A stretch of 47,103 bases of DNA from Nitrospiria bacterium (GTDB lineage Bacteria > Nitrospirota > Nitrospiria > DASWJH01), in assembly GCA_036397255.1 (NCBI GenBank), contig DASWJH010000054.1, positions 1-47,103 on the forward strand, read 5' to 3'. Under the pieces are notes generated by a model. That model was not told where the DNA came from, searched no databases, and saw only the letters and a list, made by a program, of their open reading frames with translations. Positions 1 to 8,200 of this stretch are shown piece by piece (within the stretch, counting starts at the first letter, position 1; each line of letters begins with the position of its first letter). The position numbers were made by a program, and so were the translations under genes.

Positions 1-139
1 AACGATCACGCTTGAAGTGGCTGCCTGGCAGCAACGACGCAACACCGACCGTTGCGGCATCGCATGGAGCTTCACTCGCCAAGATGCGGATCTGAAACTG
101 GGTCAGCATTATGTTTCTTAATTAACGTGTCATTATACT
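1..139 (+). mobile_element. Right end of an IS630-family insertion sequence (partial)
   Basis: The first 121 bases encode the C-terminus of an IS630-type transposase, and a CTAG tetranucleotide lies just downstream at 138-141. IS630 elements insert at TA, often within CTAG, and duplicate the TA, so the element probably ends near 139. The left part lies outside the window and the terminal inverted repeat cannot be confirmed from one end. The end position is inferred. Confidence 0.55.
2..121 (+). CDS. IS630-family transposase, C-terminal fragment
   Basis: This is the last 39 codons of a reading frame that enters from outside the window and stops with TAA. The visible protein contains AAWQQRRN, then IAWSFTRQDADLKL and a terminal HYVS. 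This matches the usual end of IS630/DDE transposases, where an AW-x-x-x-RN segment is followed by a W-x-F-T-x-x-x-A-x-x-KL block. The catalytic DDE residues lie upstream and are not visible. It would catalyse cut-and-paste transposition at TA sites. Identification rests on pattern memory of the family terminus only. Confidence 0.6.
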   Translation, partial: TITLEVAAWQQRRNTDRCGIAWSFTRQDADLKLGQHYVS

Positions 140-280
140 AGTCGATGTATTCAAGCGGCCTTTGAGTTCCTTCTGGAACGTGAACCGAAAGAAGCCATTC
201 TTTCCCGCTTTGATGTGACCGTCATTTCTAACTATTTTCCAAGCTTTGAAAAAGATCTAAAAAAATACATTCCCCATTAG
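140..280 (+). pseudogene. 3' stump of an unidentified gene next to the IS end
   Basis: After the transposase stop the same frame stays open for about 50 codons and ends with TAG at 278-280. The peptide, with segments such as FEFLLEREPKEAILSRF and NYFPSFEKDLKKYIPH, looks like genuine protein (charged, amphipathic, ending in a helix) and has no start codon or ribosome binding site. The simplest reading is that the IS inserted into a gene and left its C-terminus here. I do not recognise the family. Confidence 0.4.
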
Positions 281-322
281 GGGTGAAAGCCGTGAACGGT
301 GGGATTTGAAAGAGGGGTGACC

Positions 323-1477
323 ATGGGCAATTCGAAACAAAAACTTGAAACCAAACTCATCCATTCGGGTGAGCCGAAGCCTCGTATACTAGGGTCGGTG
401 ATGATGCCGATTTTTCAGTCCACCATGTATGAATGCTCGGAGGAGTTAAACTATCATGACATTCAGTACATTCGGTTGAATAATACTCCGAATCATCGAG
501 CCCTGCATGAGAAACTGAGAGACCTGGAAAATGCTGAAGACGCTCTGGTCACTGCCAGTGGAATGGCGGCCATTTCTACCGCCCTTTTAACGGTATTATC
601 TTCCGGGGATCATTTACTGGCCCAGGAATGCCTTTATGGCGGAACCCATAATTTTTTAACACAGGATTTTCCCGGCTTCGGTCTATCTTTTGATTTCTTC
701 ACCGGAGATGATTTGAGTGGTCTGGAAAAAAAACTGAAAAAGAATACCAAAGCCATTTTTGTCGAAACCATGACCAACCCACTTCTCCAGGTGGCGGATC
801 TCAAGGGGATTGTTCTATTTGCAAAGGCCCATCATCTCATTTCGATCATCGATAATACCATTGCCAGTCCTGTTAATTTCCGGCCCATAGAATGGGGTTT
901 TGATCTTTCCATACATAGCGGAACGAAATACCTCAACGGACATTCGGATATTGTGGCAGGGGCTGTTTTAGGAAATAAGAATCTTATTCACAAAATTACA
1001 AGAAAATGTAACCACCTGGGCGGATCTTTAGATCCCCACGCTGCTTTTCTGCTGCATCGGGGGCTCAAAACCTTGGCGATTCGAATGAAAGCCCAAAATG
1101 AAAGCGCTTTAAAAATGGCTCAATTTCTAAAAGGACACCCTGCTGTGTCCGTGGTCCATTACCCGGGACTTGAAGAAAACCCTTATCATCAAAGGGCAAA
1201 GGAATTATTTTCTGGATTTAGCGGGGTTTTGAGCTTTGAATTAAAGGGCGGGCCAAACTCCGCGGAACGGTTTATTCAAAAAACAACCCTGCCTATTCAG
1301 GCTCCCAGTTTAGGAGGGATCGAAACTTTAATCACACGGCCAGCGAAAACCTCTCATGGAGGGATGAGCGTTGAAGATCGGATAAAGTTGGGAATATCCG
1401 ATGGATTAATTAGAGTATCCGTAGGAATCGAATCCACGGAAGATTTAATAGAGGATTTTAAGCAGGCATTGAATTGA
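323..1477 (+). CDS. Cys/Met-metabolism PLP-dependent enzyme (cystathionine gamma-lyase/synthase or methionine gamma-lyase type)
   Basis: Cytosolic fold-type I PLP enzyme of the trans-sulfuration family, which carries out gamma- or beta-elimination or replacement on cysteine, homocysteine, cystathionine or O-acyl-homoserine. Family hallmarks are visible in order: an N-terminal THPLQ-like segment (KLIHSGEPKP), the substrate/PLP tyrosine-arginine region (YIRLNNTPNH), the GMAAIST helix that holds the PLP phosphate, FVETMTNPLLQVADL, the Asp-containing IDNTIASP strand, the SGTKYLNGHSD segment whose lysine forms the Schiff base, and the C-terminal LGGIETLITRPAKTSHGGMS block. ATG at 323 is preferred because GAGGGG lies 6 bases upstream; an in-frame GTG at 299 has no such site. 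At 384 residues it has normal family length. Which reaction it performs cannot be settled from motifs. It stands alone, just downstream of the IS remnant. Confidence 0.88.
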   Translation: MGNSKQKLETKLIHSGEPKPRILGSVMMPIFQSTMYECSEELNYHDIQYIRLNNTPNHRALHEKLRDLENAEDALVTASGMAAISTALLTVLSSGDHLLAQECLYGGTHNFLTQDFPGFGLSFDFFTGDDLSGLEKKLKKNTKAIFVETMTNPLLQVADLKGIVLFAKAHHLISIIDNTIASPVNFRPIEWGFDLSIHSGTKYLNGHSDIVAGAVLGNKNLIHKITRKCNHLGGSLDPHAAFLLHRGLKTLAIRMKAQNESALKMAQFLKGHPAVSVVHYPGLEENPYHQRAKELFSGFSGVLSFELKGGPNSAERFIQKTTLPIQAPSLGGIETLITRPAKTSHGGMSVEDRIKLGISDGLIRVSVGIESTEDLIEDFKQALN

Positions 1478-1501
1478 ATGTGAATTTCCCTTTTAGTCCA
1501 A

Positions 1502-2536
1502 TTAGGTGTTAGTATTCTTCTTTTCCCCGTTGTTGTGCCTGGAAATAAGCAGTACGGTGTCCCCCATCTGGAGGGGGTTTCCCTCTAATTCCCAAAAACC
1601 GATAATGGTTTTTCCCCGGTGGACCCGTACAATGAGACCATCCTGGGTTTGAATCTGGTTTCTCCCAATCTCATCCTTATTTACAGGCCGTTCAATGAAA
1701 TTTACCCGTCCTCCAGCCGTCATGAGATCATAAAGATAGTCCACGGTATAAGTACGGTCCACCGCATCGGCTAAAAGATAGCCTCCTACCGTAGAGGGAG
1801 AGACGATCATATTGGCTCCCGCCTGCTTTAGGATTTTCCGATTTTCCTCTTTTTTTAAACTGGAGATAATTCGGATAGACCGGTTTAAATTTCGAGCGGT
1901 CAGTACCATCAGGGCGTTGGTATCGTCCCTTCCAGGAGAAATGATGATCGCCTGGGCTTTATCAATTCCCGCTTTTTGAAGGGTCGCTTCCTCGGTTGCA
2001 TCTCCCCGGATGGCAATGAAACCCATATCGGCGGCCTCCTGAACAACCGCATTTGACGAATCGACCACGACAATTTGATCCGGGGGCCGTCCCTGGTTAA
2101 CTATTTCCTGGGCTGCGATCCGCCCGGTATGGCCGAAACCACAAATGATAATGTGATCGGATAGTGTTCGTTGAAGTTTAGCCATGCGGATATCCTCCAC
2201 AAGTTTTTGGAAAACAAACTGATAGGCTGTTCCCAGAAAGATAAAAAAGATAAAAAGACGGATTGGGGTAATCAACAAAGCATCAATGAGTCGCGCTCTT
2301 TCCGTTACAGGAACGATGTCCCCGTATCCAACCGTCGTGATCGTGACCATGGCGAAATAGATCACATCCGGAAAGGAGATGTGATTATCTTTTTGATCCT
2401 TTAAACCGTCCCGGTCCAACCAAAGAATTCCCATTACCAGGAAAATCAATGCGAGGACAATAAAAATTCTAAAGAGAAGGGTTTTTTCCGGTGAGGCTTC
2501 CGCTTTTGTAAATAAAATTCGATAGGGTTTTGCCAT
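1502..2536 (-). CDS. Two-TM potassium channel with RCK (TrkA-N/TrkA-C) domain
   Basis: Inner-membrane K+ channel of the MthK/Kch type, gated by a cytoplasmic RCK ring. TM1 is at about residues 22-40, then a pore helix and the selectivity filter TTVGYGD at about 67-73, then TM2 at about 86-108. The RCK nucleotide-binding fold starts with HIIICGFGHTGR (about 128-139) and includes VVVDSS and IRGDATEE. A TrkA-C-like lobe ends the protein (about 260-340). All K+ filter residues are intact. At 344 residues it has the size of single-RCK channels. The gene lies 52 bases downstream of the dicarboxylate symporter on the same strand and is probably co-transcribed with it. The regulatory ligand (Ca2+, NAD or a nucleotide) cannot be told from the sequence. 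Confidence 0.92.
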   Translation of the reverse strand: MAKPYRILFTKAEASPEKTLLFRIFIVLALIFLVMGILWLDRDGLKDQKDNHISFPDVIYFAMVTITTVGYGDIVPVTERARLIDALLITPIRLFIFFIFLGTAYQFVFQKLVEDIRMAKLQRTLSDHIIICGFGHTGRIAAQEIVNQGRPPDQIVVVDSSNAVVQEAADMGFIAIRGDATEEATLQKAGIDKAQAIIISPGRDDTNALMVLTARNLNRSIRIISSLKKEENRKILKQAGANMIVSPSTVGGYLLADAVDRTYTVDYLYDLMTAGGRVNFIERPVNKDEIGRNQIQTQDGLIVRVHRGKTIIGFWELEGNPLQMGDTVLLISRHNNGEKKNTNT

Positions 2537-2588
2537 GAACCATTTCCTGGTTTTAAATTGCGGCTGGTTTTTCTATCGGGGGTTCTTT

Positions 2589-3857
2589 CTATTTTGCATA
2601 GGGTGTTTCTCCTTCCGAACGGGCGATAATGACCGCGCCGCAACTGTCACTAAAGACATTGACCGCCGTTCGGCACATATCCAAAACACGATCCACGGCT
2701 AAAATTAAACCAATGCCTTCTGCGGGTAAGCCGATGGCCTCGATAATAATCAGAATCGCTACCAAACTCGCAGCGGGAATTCCGGCCACCCCGATGGAGG
2801 TCAGCAAGGCTAGGGTAACCACCATGATTTGGGTGGTAAAGCTCAGATCGATCCCATAGGCTTGGGCGATAAACATGGCTGCGACACATTCATAAAGGGC
2901 GGTTCCGTCCATGTTGACCGTTGCCCCCAGGGGGATGACAAAGCTGGTGGTCCGGTTGGATAATTTGGCGTTTTTTTCAAGACAATCCGTGGTAATCGGG
3001 ATAGTGGCTGCGGAAGAACTGGTTGAAAAAGCGGTCAGCAATGCAGGAGCCATTCCCCGATAATGATCCAGCGGATTAATCCCACCCAGAAAGCGGATGA
3101 GAATCGGGAGCAGAATTGCAAAATGAATGGCCAAAGCAACCAAAACCGTCAGCATAAATAGCAGTAAAGGCTGAATCGCTGAAAAACCGGTAGTGGCAAC
3201 CACTTTTGCAACCAGTCCAAAAACGCCGATGGGAGAGAAGATCATGATCCATTCGGTGAGTTTAATGAGAACATCAAATACGCCGTTCCAAAACCCATTG
3301 AGAATTTCAAAACTTTTTCCCTCAATTTTGGTCATAAAATATCCAAACAAAATGGAAAAGAAGATTAACCCGAGCAGTTGGCCTTGTGCAGCGGCGGAAA
3401 TGACGTTGGTGGGAATCATCCGAAGGAAAAATTCAGATAACCCCTGCTCTTTTCCTTTAGACACTTTCTCCTGAACGGTTCCTGTATCAGCGCTTAAACC
3501 GATGAGGTCTTTGGCGGGTTTTCCATCAATGACTCCGGGGGCCATTAGATTAACCAGCAAGAGCCCGATCAGAATGGCAAAAAGTGTAGTGGTTGCATAA
3601 TACAAAATGGTTTTTCCCCCCATCCGTCCCAATGCCTTTTCGGAACCGATGTTGGAGACACCGGTGATCATAGAGGAGATAACGAGGGGAACGATCAGCA
3701 TTTTGAGGGCGTTTAAAAACAGGACCCCGATGATTTCATAAAAGCGAAGGGAGAGTTTGGCAAAACCACCGGTGGATTGTCCGGTCAGGGTACCGGCAAC
3801 CACCGCAAGAGCAATGGCCGCCAATATTTGCCAGTGTAATGGAAATTTTTTCAGCAT
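2589..3857 (-). CDS. Dicarboxylate/amino acid:cation symporter (DAACS, GltP/DctA family)
   Basis: Polytopic inner-membrane secondary transporter that takes up glutamate, aspartate or C4-dicarboxylates with Na+ or H+. Several hydrophobic segments are present, and the family signature is clear: the serine-rich re-entrant loop SSSAATIPITTDC, the NMDGTALYE motif in TM7, the glycine/alanine-rich second hairpin GVAGIPAASLV, and the AVDRVLDMCRTAVNVFSD segment of TM8 whose Asp, Arg and Asn coordinate substrate and ion. The MDGTA and DRxxDMxRTxxNVxxD residues are intact. Arginine in the CRTAVN position is typical of acidic-substrate transporters, so a dicarboxylate or acidic amino acid is likely. Length (422) is normal. 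It is first gene of a probable two-gene unit with the K+ channel. Confidence 0.93.
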   Translation of the reverse strand: MLKKFPLHWQILAAIALAVVAGTLTGQSTGGFAKLSLRFYEIIGVLFLNALKMLIVPLVISSMITGVSNIGSEKALGRMGGKTILYYATTTLFAILIGLLLVNLMAPGVIDGKPAKDLIGLSADTGTVQEKVSKGKEQGLSEFFLRMIPTNVISAAAQGQLLGLIFFSILFGYFMTKIEGKSFEILNGFWNGVFDVLIKLTEWIMIFSPIGVFGLVAKVVATTGFSAIQPLLLFMLTVLVALAIHFAILLPILIRFLGGINPLDHYRGMAPALLTAFSTSSSAATIPITTDCLEKNAKLSNRTTSFVIPLGATVNMDGTALYECVAAMFIAQAYGIDLSFTTQIMVVTLALLTSIGVAGIPAASLVAILIIIEAIGLPAEGIGLILAVDRVLDMCRTAVNVFSDSCGAVIIARSEGETPYAK

Positions 3858-3881
3858 TTATATCCTAGTTTCCTTTATTTT

Positions 3882-3998
3882 CCCCCCTTAGAAAAAGGGG
3901 GAAACAGGGGGATTTAATAATTATAAAATCTCCCCTGGCCCCTCTTTACTAAAGAGGGGAAATTGTTCCCCCCCTTATTAATGGGTATGGGGGGATTT
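3882..3998. repeat. Cluster of C-run/G-run hairpins (short dispersed-repeat type)
   Basis: Three hairpins sit side by side: CCCCCTT (3883-3889) with AAGGGGG (3895-3901); a perfect 9 bp stem CCCCTCTTT (3939-3947) with AAAGAGGGG (3951-3959); and a C-run at 3968-3974 with a G-run at 3989-3994. Two of the arms end in GGGGGATTT. The structure resembles the non-coding palindromic repeats scattered through intergenic regions of many environmental Gram-negative genomes. It lies upstream of the symporter start on the minus strand, so it could also affect that promoter region. No protein is encoded. Confidence 0.7.
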
Positions 3999-4053
3999 GA
4001 AATAAAAAACCCTCCGAGTGTTGGGTCCCCGAAAATTTTTGAATCAATCAAGC

Positions 4054-4136
4054 CCGTCATTCCCGAAGGTTTAATCGGGAATCCAGGCTCTTTAAAATCA
4101 ACAACATCTAGATTCCCGCTTGCGCGGGAATGACGG
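4054..4136. repeat. 83 bp MITE/REP-like element with perfect 12 bp terminal inverted repeats
   Basis: CCGTCATTCCCG at 4054-4065 is the exact reverse complement of CGGGAATGACGG at 4125-4136. Each end carries its own inner hairpin: ATTCCCG (4059-4065) with CGGGAAT (4076-4082), and ATTCCCGC (4112-4119) with GCGGGAAT (4124-4131). The whole can fold into a two-armed or cruciform structure. This is the well-known GTCATTCCCG type of intergenic palindrome seen in many bacteria, presumably mobilised in trans. It encodes nothing. Confidence 0.8.
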
Positions 4137-4178
4137 TTTGTTGCAGGAATTAGACCCTGAGATACAAAAACTTTTTGC

Positions 4179-4829
4179 TCAACCACCTCCCGATGGCTCA
4201 ACGGTTTTCTTTAGATTTATCCCGCACCTTGCACAAAACCTGTCCTTGTGAAGGATGATCCCTTTTTGGCAGTTGGTGCATCTTGATAAAAAGACGTAGG
4301 TTCCAATAAAAATAACTCCCACGGCAATGACGATAATTCCCAGTTCTGTGTGTGAGAGGTTTTGTCGTTGGAGGCTAGCCCAAAAGATAAAAATCAAAGG
4401 AAAACCTGTTGAAGCCAGCATATTCCGGAATTTCTGATTTCTCTCGAATTTGGTTTGAATTTCCTCCAGCCGATGGGGGTCCATAAATTTTAAATGGGGT
4501 CTGTTTGAAATCCTTTTTAAGGAAACCCCGCATTTTGGGCAGAACTCCCAATTGCCACTGGTGATGATATGTGGAACATTCCACCGTTGTGAGCAGTGGG
4601 GGCATCTCCAGTATTTCCGGTTATACCAGAAAAGAACAACCCCTCCCAAGATCCAGAGAACGGGGACTCCGATTAAAAGTTTTTGATCCGGTTCGAATAG
4701 AAAAAGCAAAAGGGGGGCGAAAAAGAGGAATAGGAATATAAAATGGGTCCGGAGGACCTTATCCCGAAGGGCTTGAAACTGCTGCTCCAGCCTGTATTTT
4801 TCCTCACCCGAAATTTCCCGGCCATTCAT
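4179..4829 (-). CDS. Membrane protein with two zinc-ribbon modules, function unknown
   Basis: I do not recognise a named family. The 216-residue protein starts with a charged helix, followed by a pair of hydrophobic segments at about residues 32-68. A soluble part then has CPHCSQRW and, 20 residues on, CPKCGVSL, which together make a four-cysteine zinc ribbon. A charged stretch follows, then a second pair of membrane segments (about 140-178), and at the C-terminus CTNCQKG with CARCGINL makes a second ribbon. The protein thus repeats a TM-pair plus zinc-ribbon unit, suggesting an internal duplication. It lies 63 bases downstream of the Dabb gene in the Lhr helicase unit, with a start at ATG 4829. 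Confidence 0.7.
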   Translation of the reverse strand: MNGREISGEEKYRLEQQFQALRDKVLRTHFIFLFLFFAPLLLFLFEPDQKLLIGVPVLWILGGVVLFWYNRKYWRCPHCSQRWNVPHIITSGNWEFCPKCGVSLKRISNRPHLKFMDPHRLEEIQTKFERNQKFRNMLASTGFPLIFIFWASLQRQNLSHTELGIIVIAVGVIFIGTYVFLSRCTNCQKGIILHKDRFCARCGINLKKTVEPSGGG

Positions 4830-4892
4830 AATAGGTGAAGCATAGCTTTGGAGTCATGGTCTGTCAATAAAACCTCTAAAGATTTTTTCTGT

Positions 4893-5195
4893 TTATGAGA
4901 TGTAATCCACTACCCTTCTCTCAGCACTGATCTCCTTAACAAACGCCACGACTTTCATATGCTCCGAATGTTTTTGGTATCTTTCCAAGGCTTCTTTATT
5001 TTCAAATTCAGAGTAGAGAGCCACATCGGAAGCGGCTTCGGATCGGTTAAAATCAATCCCGACCTCTAAAGACTTTATTTCGGGAATTTTTCCTTTTAAA
5101 TCTTCCAGAATGGTTTTGAGCTTGGAAGCGTTTTTCTCTTTTGTTTGATCTCCCGACGTCTCCTTTAATCGCCACAACACAATGTGTTTGATCAA
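4893..5195 (-). CDS. Dabb-family (stress-responsive A/B barrel) protein
   Basis: Small cytosolic protein of the dimeric alpha/beta ferredoxin-like barrel family. It begins with the diagnostic MIKHIVLWRLKE strand and continues through IKSLEVGIDF, DVALYSEFENKEALERYQKH and the closing VDYIS strand, which gives the full 100-residue domain. Family members are implicated in stress response or act as small cyclases or ligand-binding proteins; no catalytic assignment is possible here. The start codon is TTG at 5195, with AGGGGA 8 bases upstream. It is 18 bases downstream of the Lhr helicase gene and almost certainly co-transcribed with it. Confidence 0.85.
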   Translation of the reverse strand: MIKHIVLWRLKETSGDQTKEKNASKLKTILEDLKGKIPEIKSLEVGIDFNRSEAASDVALYSEFENKEALERYQKHSEHMKVVAFVKEISAERRVVDYIS

Positions 5196-5213
5196 TTTTT
5201 TTTCCCCTATCTT

Positions 5214-8200
5214 CTATGAATAAGGATTTAATAGTCTTCCTGATTTCAAGATCTGGAAAACCTTACTTGTTAGTTCTGTTTTTAAATTTTCAGATACCCA
5301 AACTTCGCCCCCTTTTGTTGATCCAACCAAAGAGCCTCCATAAAAAGCGGCAATATTAAAAGAAAGGGCCGGCAAACGAGATCCTGGAGTGATGATCCCA
5401 ATAAGGTTCAAAGGATCCACCCCGCTGACATAGGTGATGGCGGGTTCGGGGGATTCCTTTCGAATGTGACGGAGCATTTCTACTGCATCGGGAAGACCAT
5501 ATTGCTCCCCGCTGACACCTGATACAAAACGTCCTCCGTGAACTTCACCTCTTGCTTCCATCCTTCTGAGAATAGGGCGAAGGGAATACCAGGGAGGGGC
5601 ACAATCATCTCTGGAAAGAAGATCACGGAATAGGATGCCATAACGTTCCAAAAGTTGGTGAGCCCAAGCCTCCGTCTGTTCTTCTTGTTCTTGTTTTTCA
5701 CTATGGTTTGTCTGAAAAATCGTCCACCGGCCTGCACCCCGCCTAACGGCATGCACGGCACGCCCCCTTCTTTTTAATCGCCGGATGACGGATTCCTGAT
5801 GTTTTTTTAATGGGTTCGTTAACGACCGGATACCGGCAAATCCGTCCCCGGTTATTAAACCTGCGGCGACCAATTCCCACAAGGCTTCCTCCTGTTGCGT
5901 GGGAAGGAGACCGGTTCCTTTCAAAAGATCCGGGAAAAAGGTGGCCCCCTGTTTTTGGAGCAGTTCCAATGTGGATTGGGCACCATGGCTTAAAATATAA
6001 GGGGGAATGTTTGGAGTAGAAGGACAAAGCCACCAAAGGTCTTCCCGGATCATTAATGAAATGGGAAGAATTTTAGTAGCCATTCGGATCCGGTTGGGAA
6101 GGTCATCGGTTTTAGCAAAAGGCTGGGAGATTCGGGCCCATGTGACCTCTCCATTTAAGCAGAGTTCGTCCAACCATCGGGTTTCATACTTTTTAACCCG
6201 TTGAGGTAAAATAATCTGCTCCCATGCCATTGCTGGAATCTCAAACCCCTGAAGCTTTTCAATAACCGAAGCCACTCCCTGAGGGCCGTTGAGTTGTGTT
6301 CCGGTTTCCAGGTGATGCCAGCGAAAAAGAAATTGAAAGAACTGCTCTACGGTGACAGGTTCCACCTGGCGGCGGAGTCGATCTAATGTTAGCCGATGGA
6401 TACGGGTTAACAGATGACGGGAGCACCATTCGGGTTCGGTTGCATTCGGATTAAAATGGCCCCGTAAAACCAATCCCTGACTCTCTAGTGCTGAAAGCGC
6501 TGAATCGACTTTAGATGGGTCCAAACCCAGATCAGAAGAAAGCTTGTCTACAGTGGTTGGTCCCAATAGTTCCAGTCGGCCATGAACGAGAAAGGTCCAC
6601 GCCTCCGATGCTGACCAATCCGTACGGACTCCTTGTGGGACCAGGGGTTCAATATCAAGGGAAAAATCCGGCCGAGCAATTTTGACCAGAGGCCACAATT
6701 CGGTTGCAACCCAAAAAGGTTTTTGTTCTTTTCCGGAAACCTCAAGGGCTCTCCCTTCTTTATGGAGGGTTTTATAATATTCTTCCCATTGAGTTCCATC
6801 AGAGAAAGGAAACATCCCCACCTGGCTTAAGGCTTCATGAAGTTCATCCGGTGTTCGAACCAGAGGCCAGGCTTCTTTTTTGACCTGTTCGATGGCATGG
6901 GGATCGAGTTTTCCGATGTCCCGGACGGATTCGATGGTCAGTGTTCTTCGTGTGGAAACGGCACGCGCCCTTCGTTCTTCCAATGGGGCATCGTCCAGGA
7001 AAGCGTAGGGGTTGGCGTTTAAAATTTCATAGGAGAAGGGAGAGGGTTCCCGTGTGTCTACCGCTGTAATGGAAATTTGACCTCCTTCAATTTTTTTAAG
7101 CAGGTTGAGCCAGCCGTCAACATCCATGGCTTCGTGGAGGCAATCAAAGACAGTTTGAAATACAAGTGGATGATCGGGAATGGGAACGTCTCCTTGAGGA
7201 AGGTTTTCACGACAGGCCATCTGCTGGGGAAAGAGTTTGACCATGAGGTCATCCGCCCGCATTCTTTGTATAGGTGGGGGAACCCTTTTTCCTCCCCGCT
7301 GCCGTAGAATGGCTAACGAACGGTTGGCATTCCACCGCCACCGTGTCATAAACATGGGGGCTGCCAATAACGCTTGTTCCAATATTGTTTTTCCATTGTT
7401 CGGGGTGACCATTTTAGAAATGCTTTCCAAGGGAAAGCTTTGCTGAGGGCCAAGAGAGATTACAATGCCGTTATCATCGGCACTGGATTGAAGTTCAAAA
7501 TCAAAGGTCCGGCAAAAGGATTTCCTTAAAGAAAGACCCCACGCTCGGTTGATTCGGCCTCCAAAGGGGGAGTGAATCACTAATTGCATTCCCCCTGATT
7601 CATCAAAAAACCGTTCAAAGACGATATGTCCCTGTGAGGGAAGAACACCAATGGCGGCTTTCTGGGCTTGAAAATAGTCCACCATTTGGTGGGCGGCACT
7701 CTCGGGAATATCAATTTCTTTTTTAAGCCAGTCCTGTGCTTTTTGCGGGGAATGGAGTCGTTTGAAGATCTCTTCCCGAAGCTTAGATATTTCTTCTGAT
7801 AATTCAATTGTTCGGGCGGGAGCTTCCCCACGCCAAAAGGGAATGGTAGGGGGAGCTCCGTGGGCATCCTGGACCCCAACCTCACCTCCTCGAACATGGA
7901 GAATTTGCCACGAGGTGTTGCCTAACAGGAAAATATCACCGGACATGCTTTCAATGGCAAAATCCTCATCCACTGAGCCGACGTGGATTTTTTCCGGATA
8001 AGCCACCACCCGGTAGTCTGCCAATTCAGGAATGGCGCCCCCTGAGGTTAATGCGGCCAATCGACTGCCTCTCCTGGGGCGAATCTTTTGATGTACCCGG
8101 TCCAAGTGGATGAACGTATTTCCTTTTCCCAAACCGGTAGAGAAGCCCTCATTTAGCATGTGGATGACATCAGCAAAGGTTTTACGTGTGAGGTTCCGGA

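Noticed and set aside
3914-4201. Minus-strand open frame of 95 codons across the repeat island
   Set aside because: It consists of translated palindromic repeats (RHSRASGNLD-type peptide) and overlaps the zinc-ribbon gene; a known false-gene pattern.
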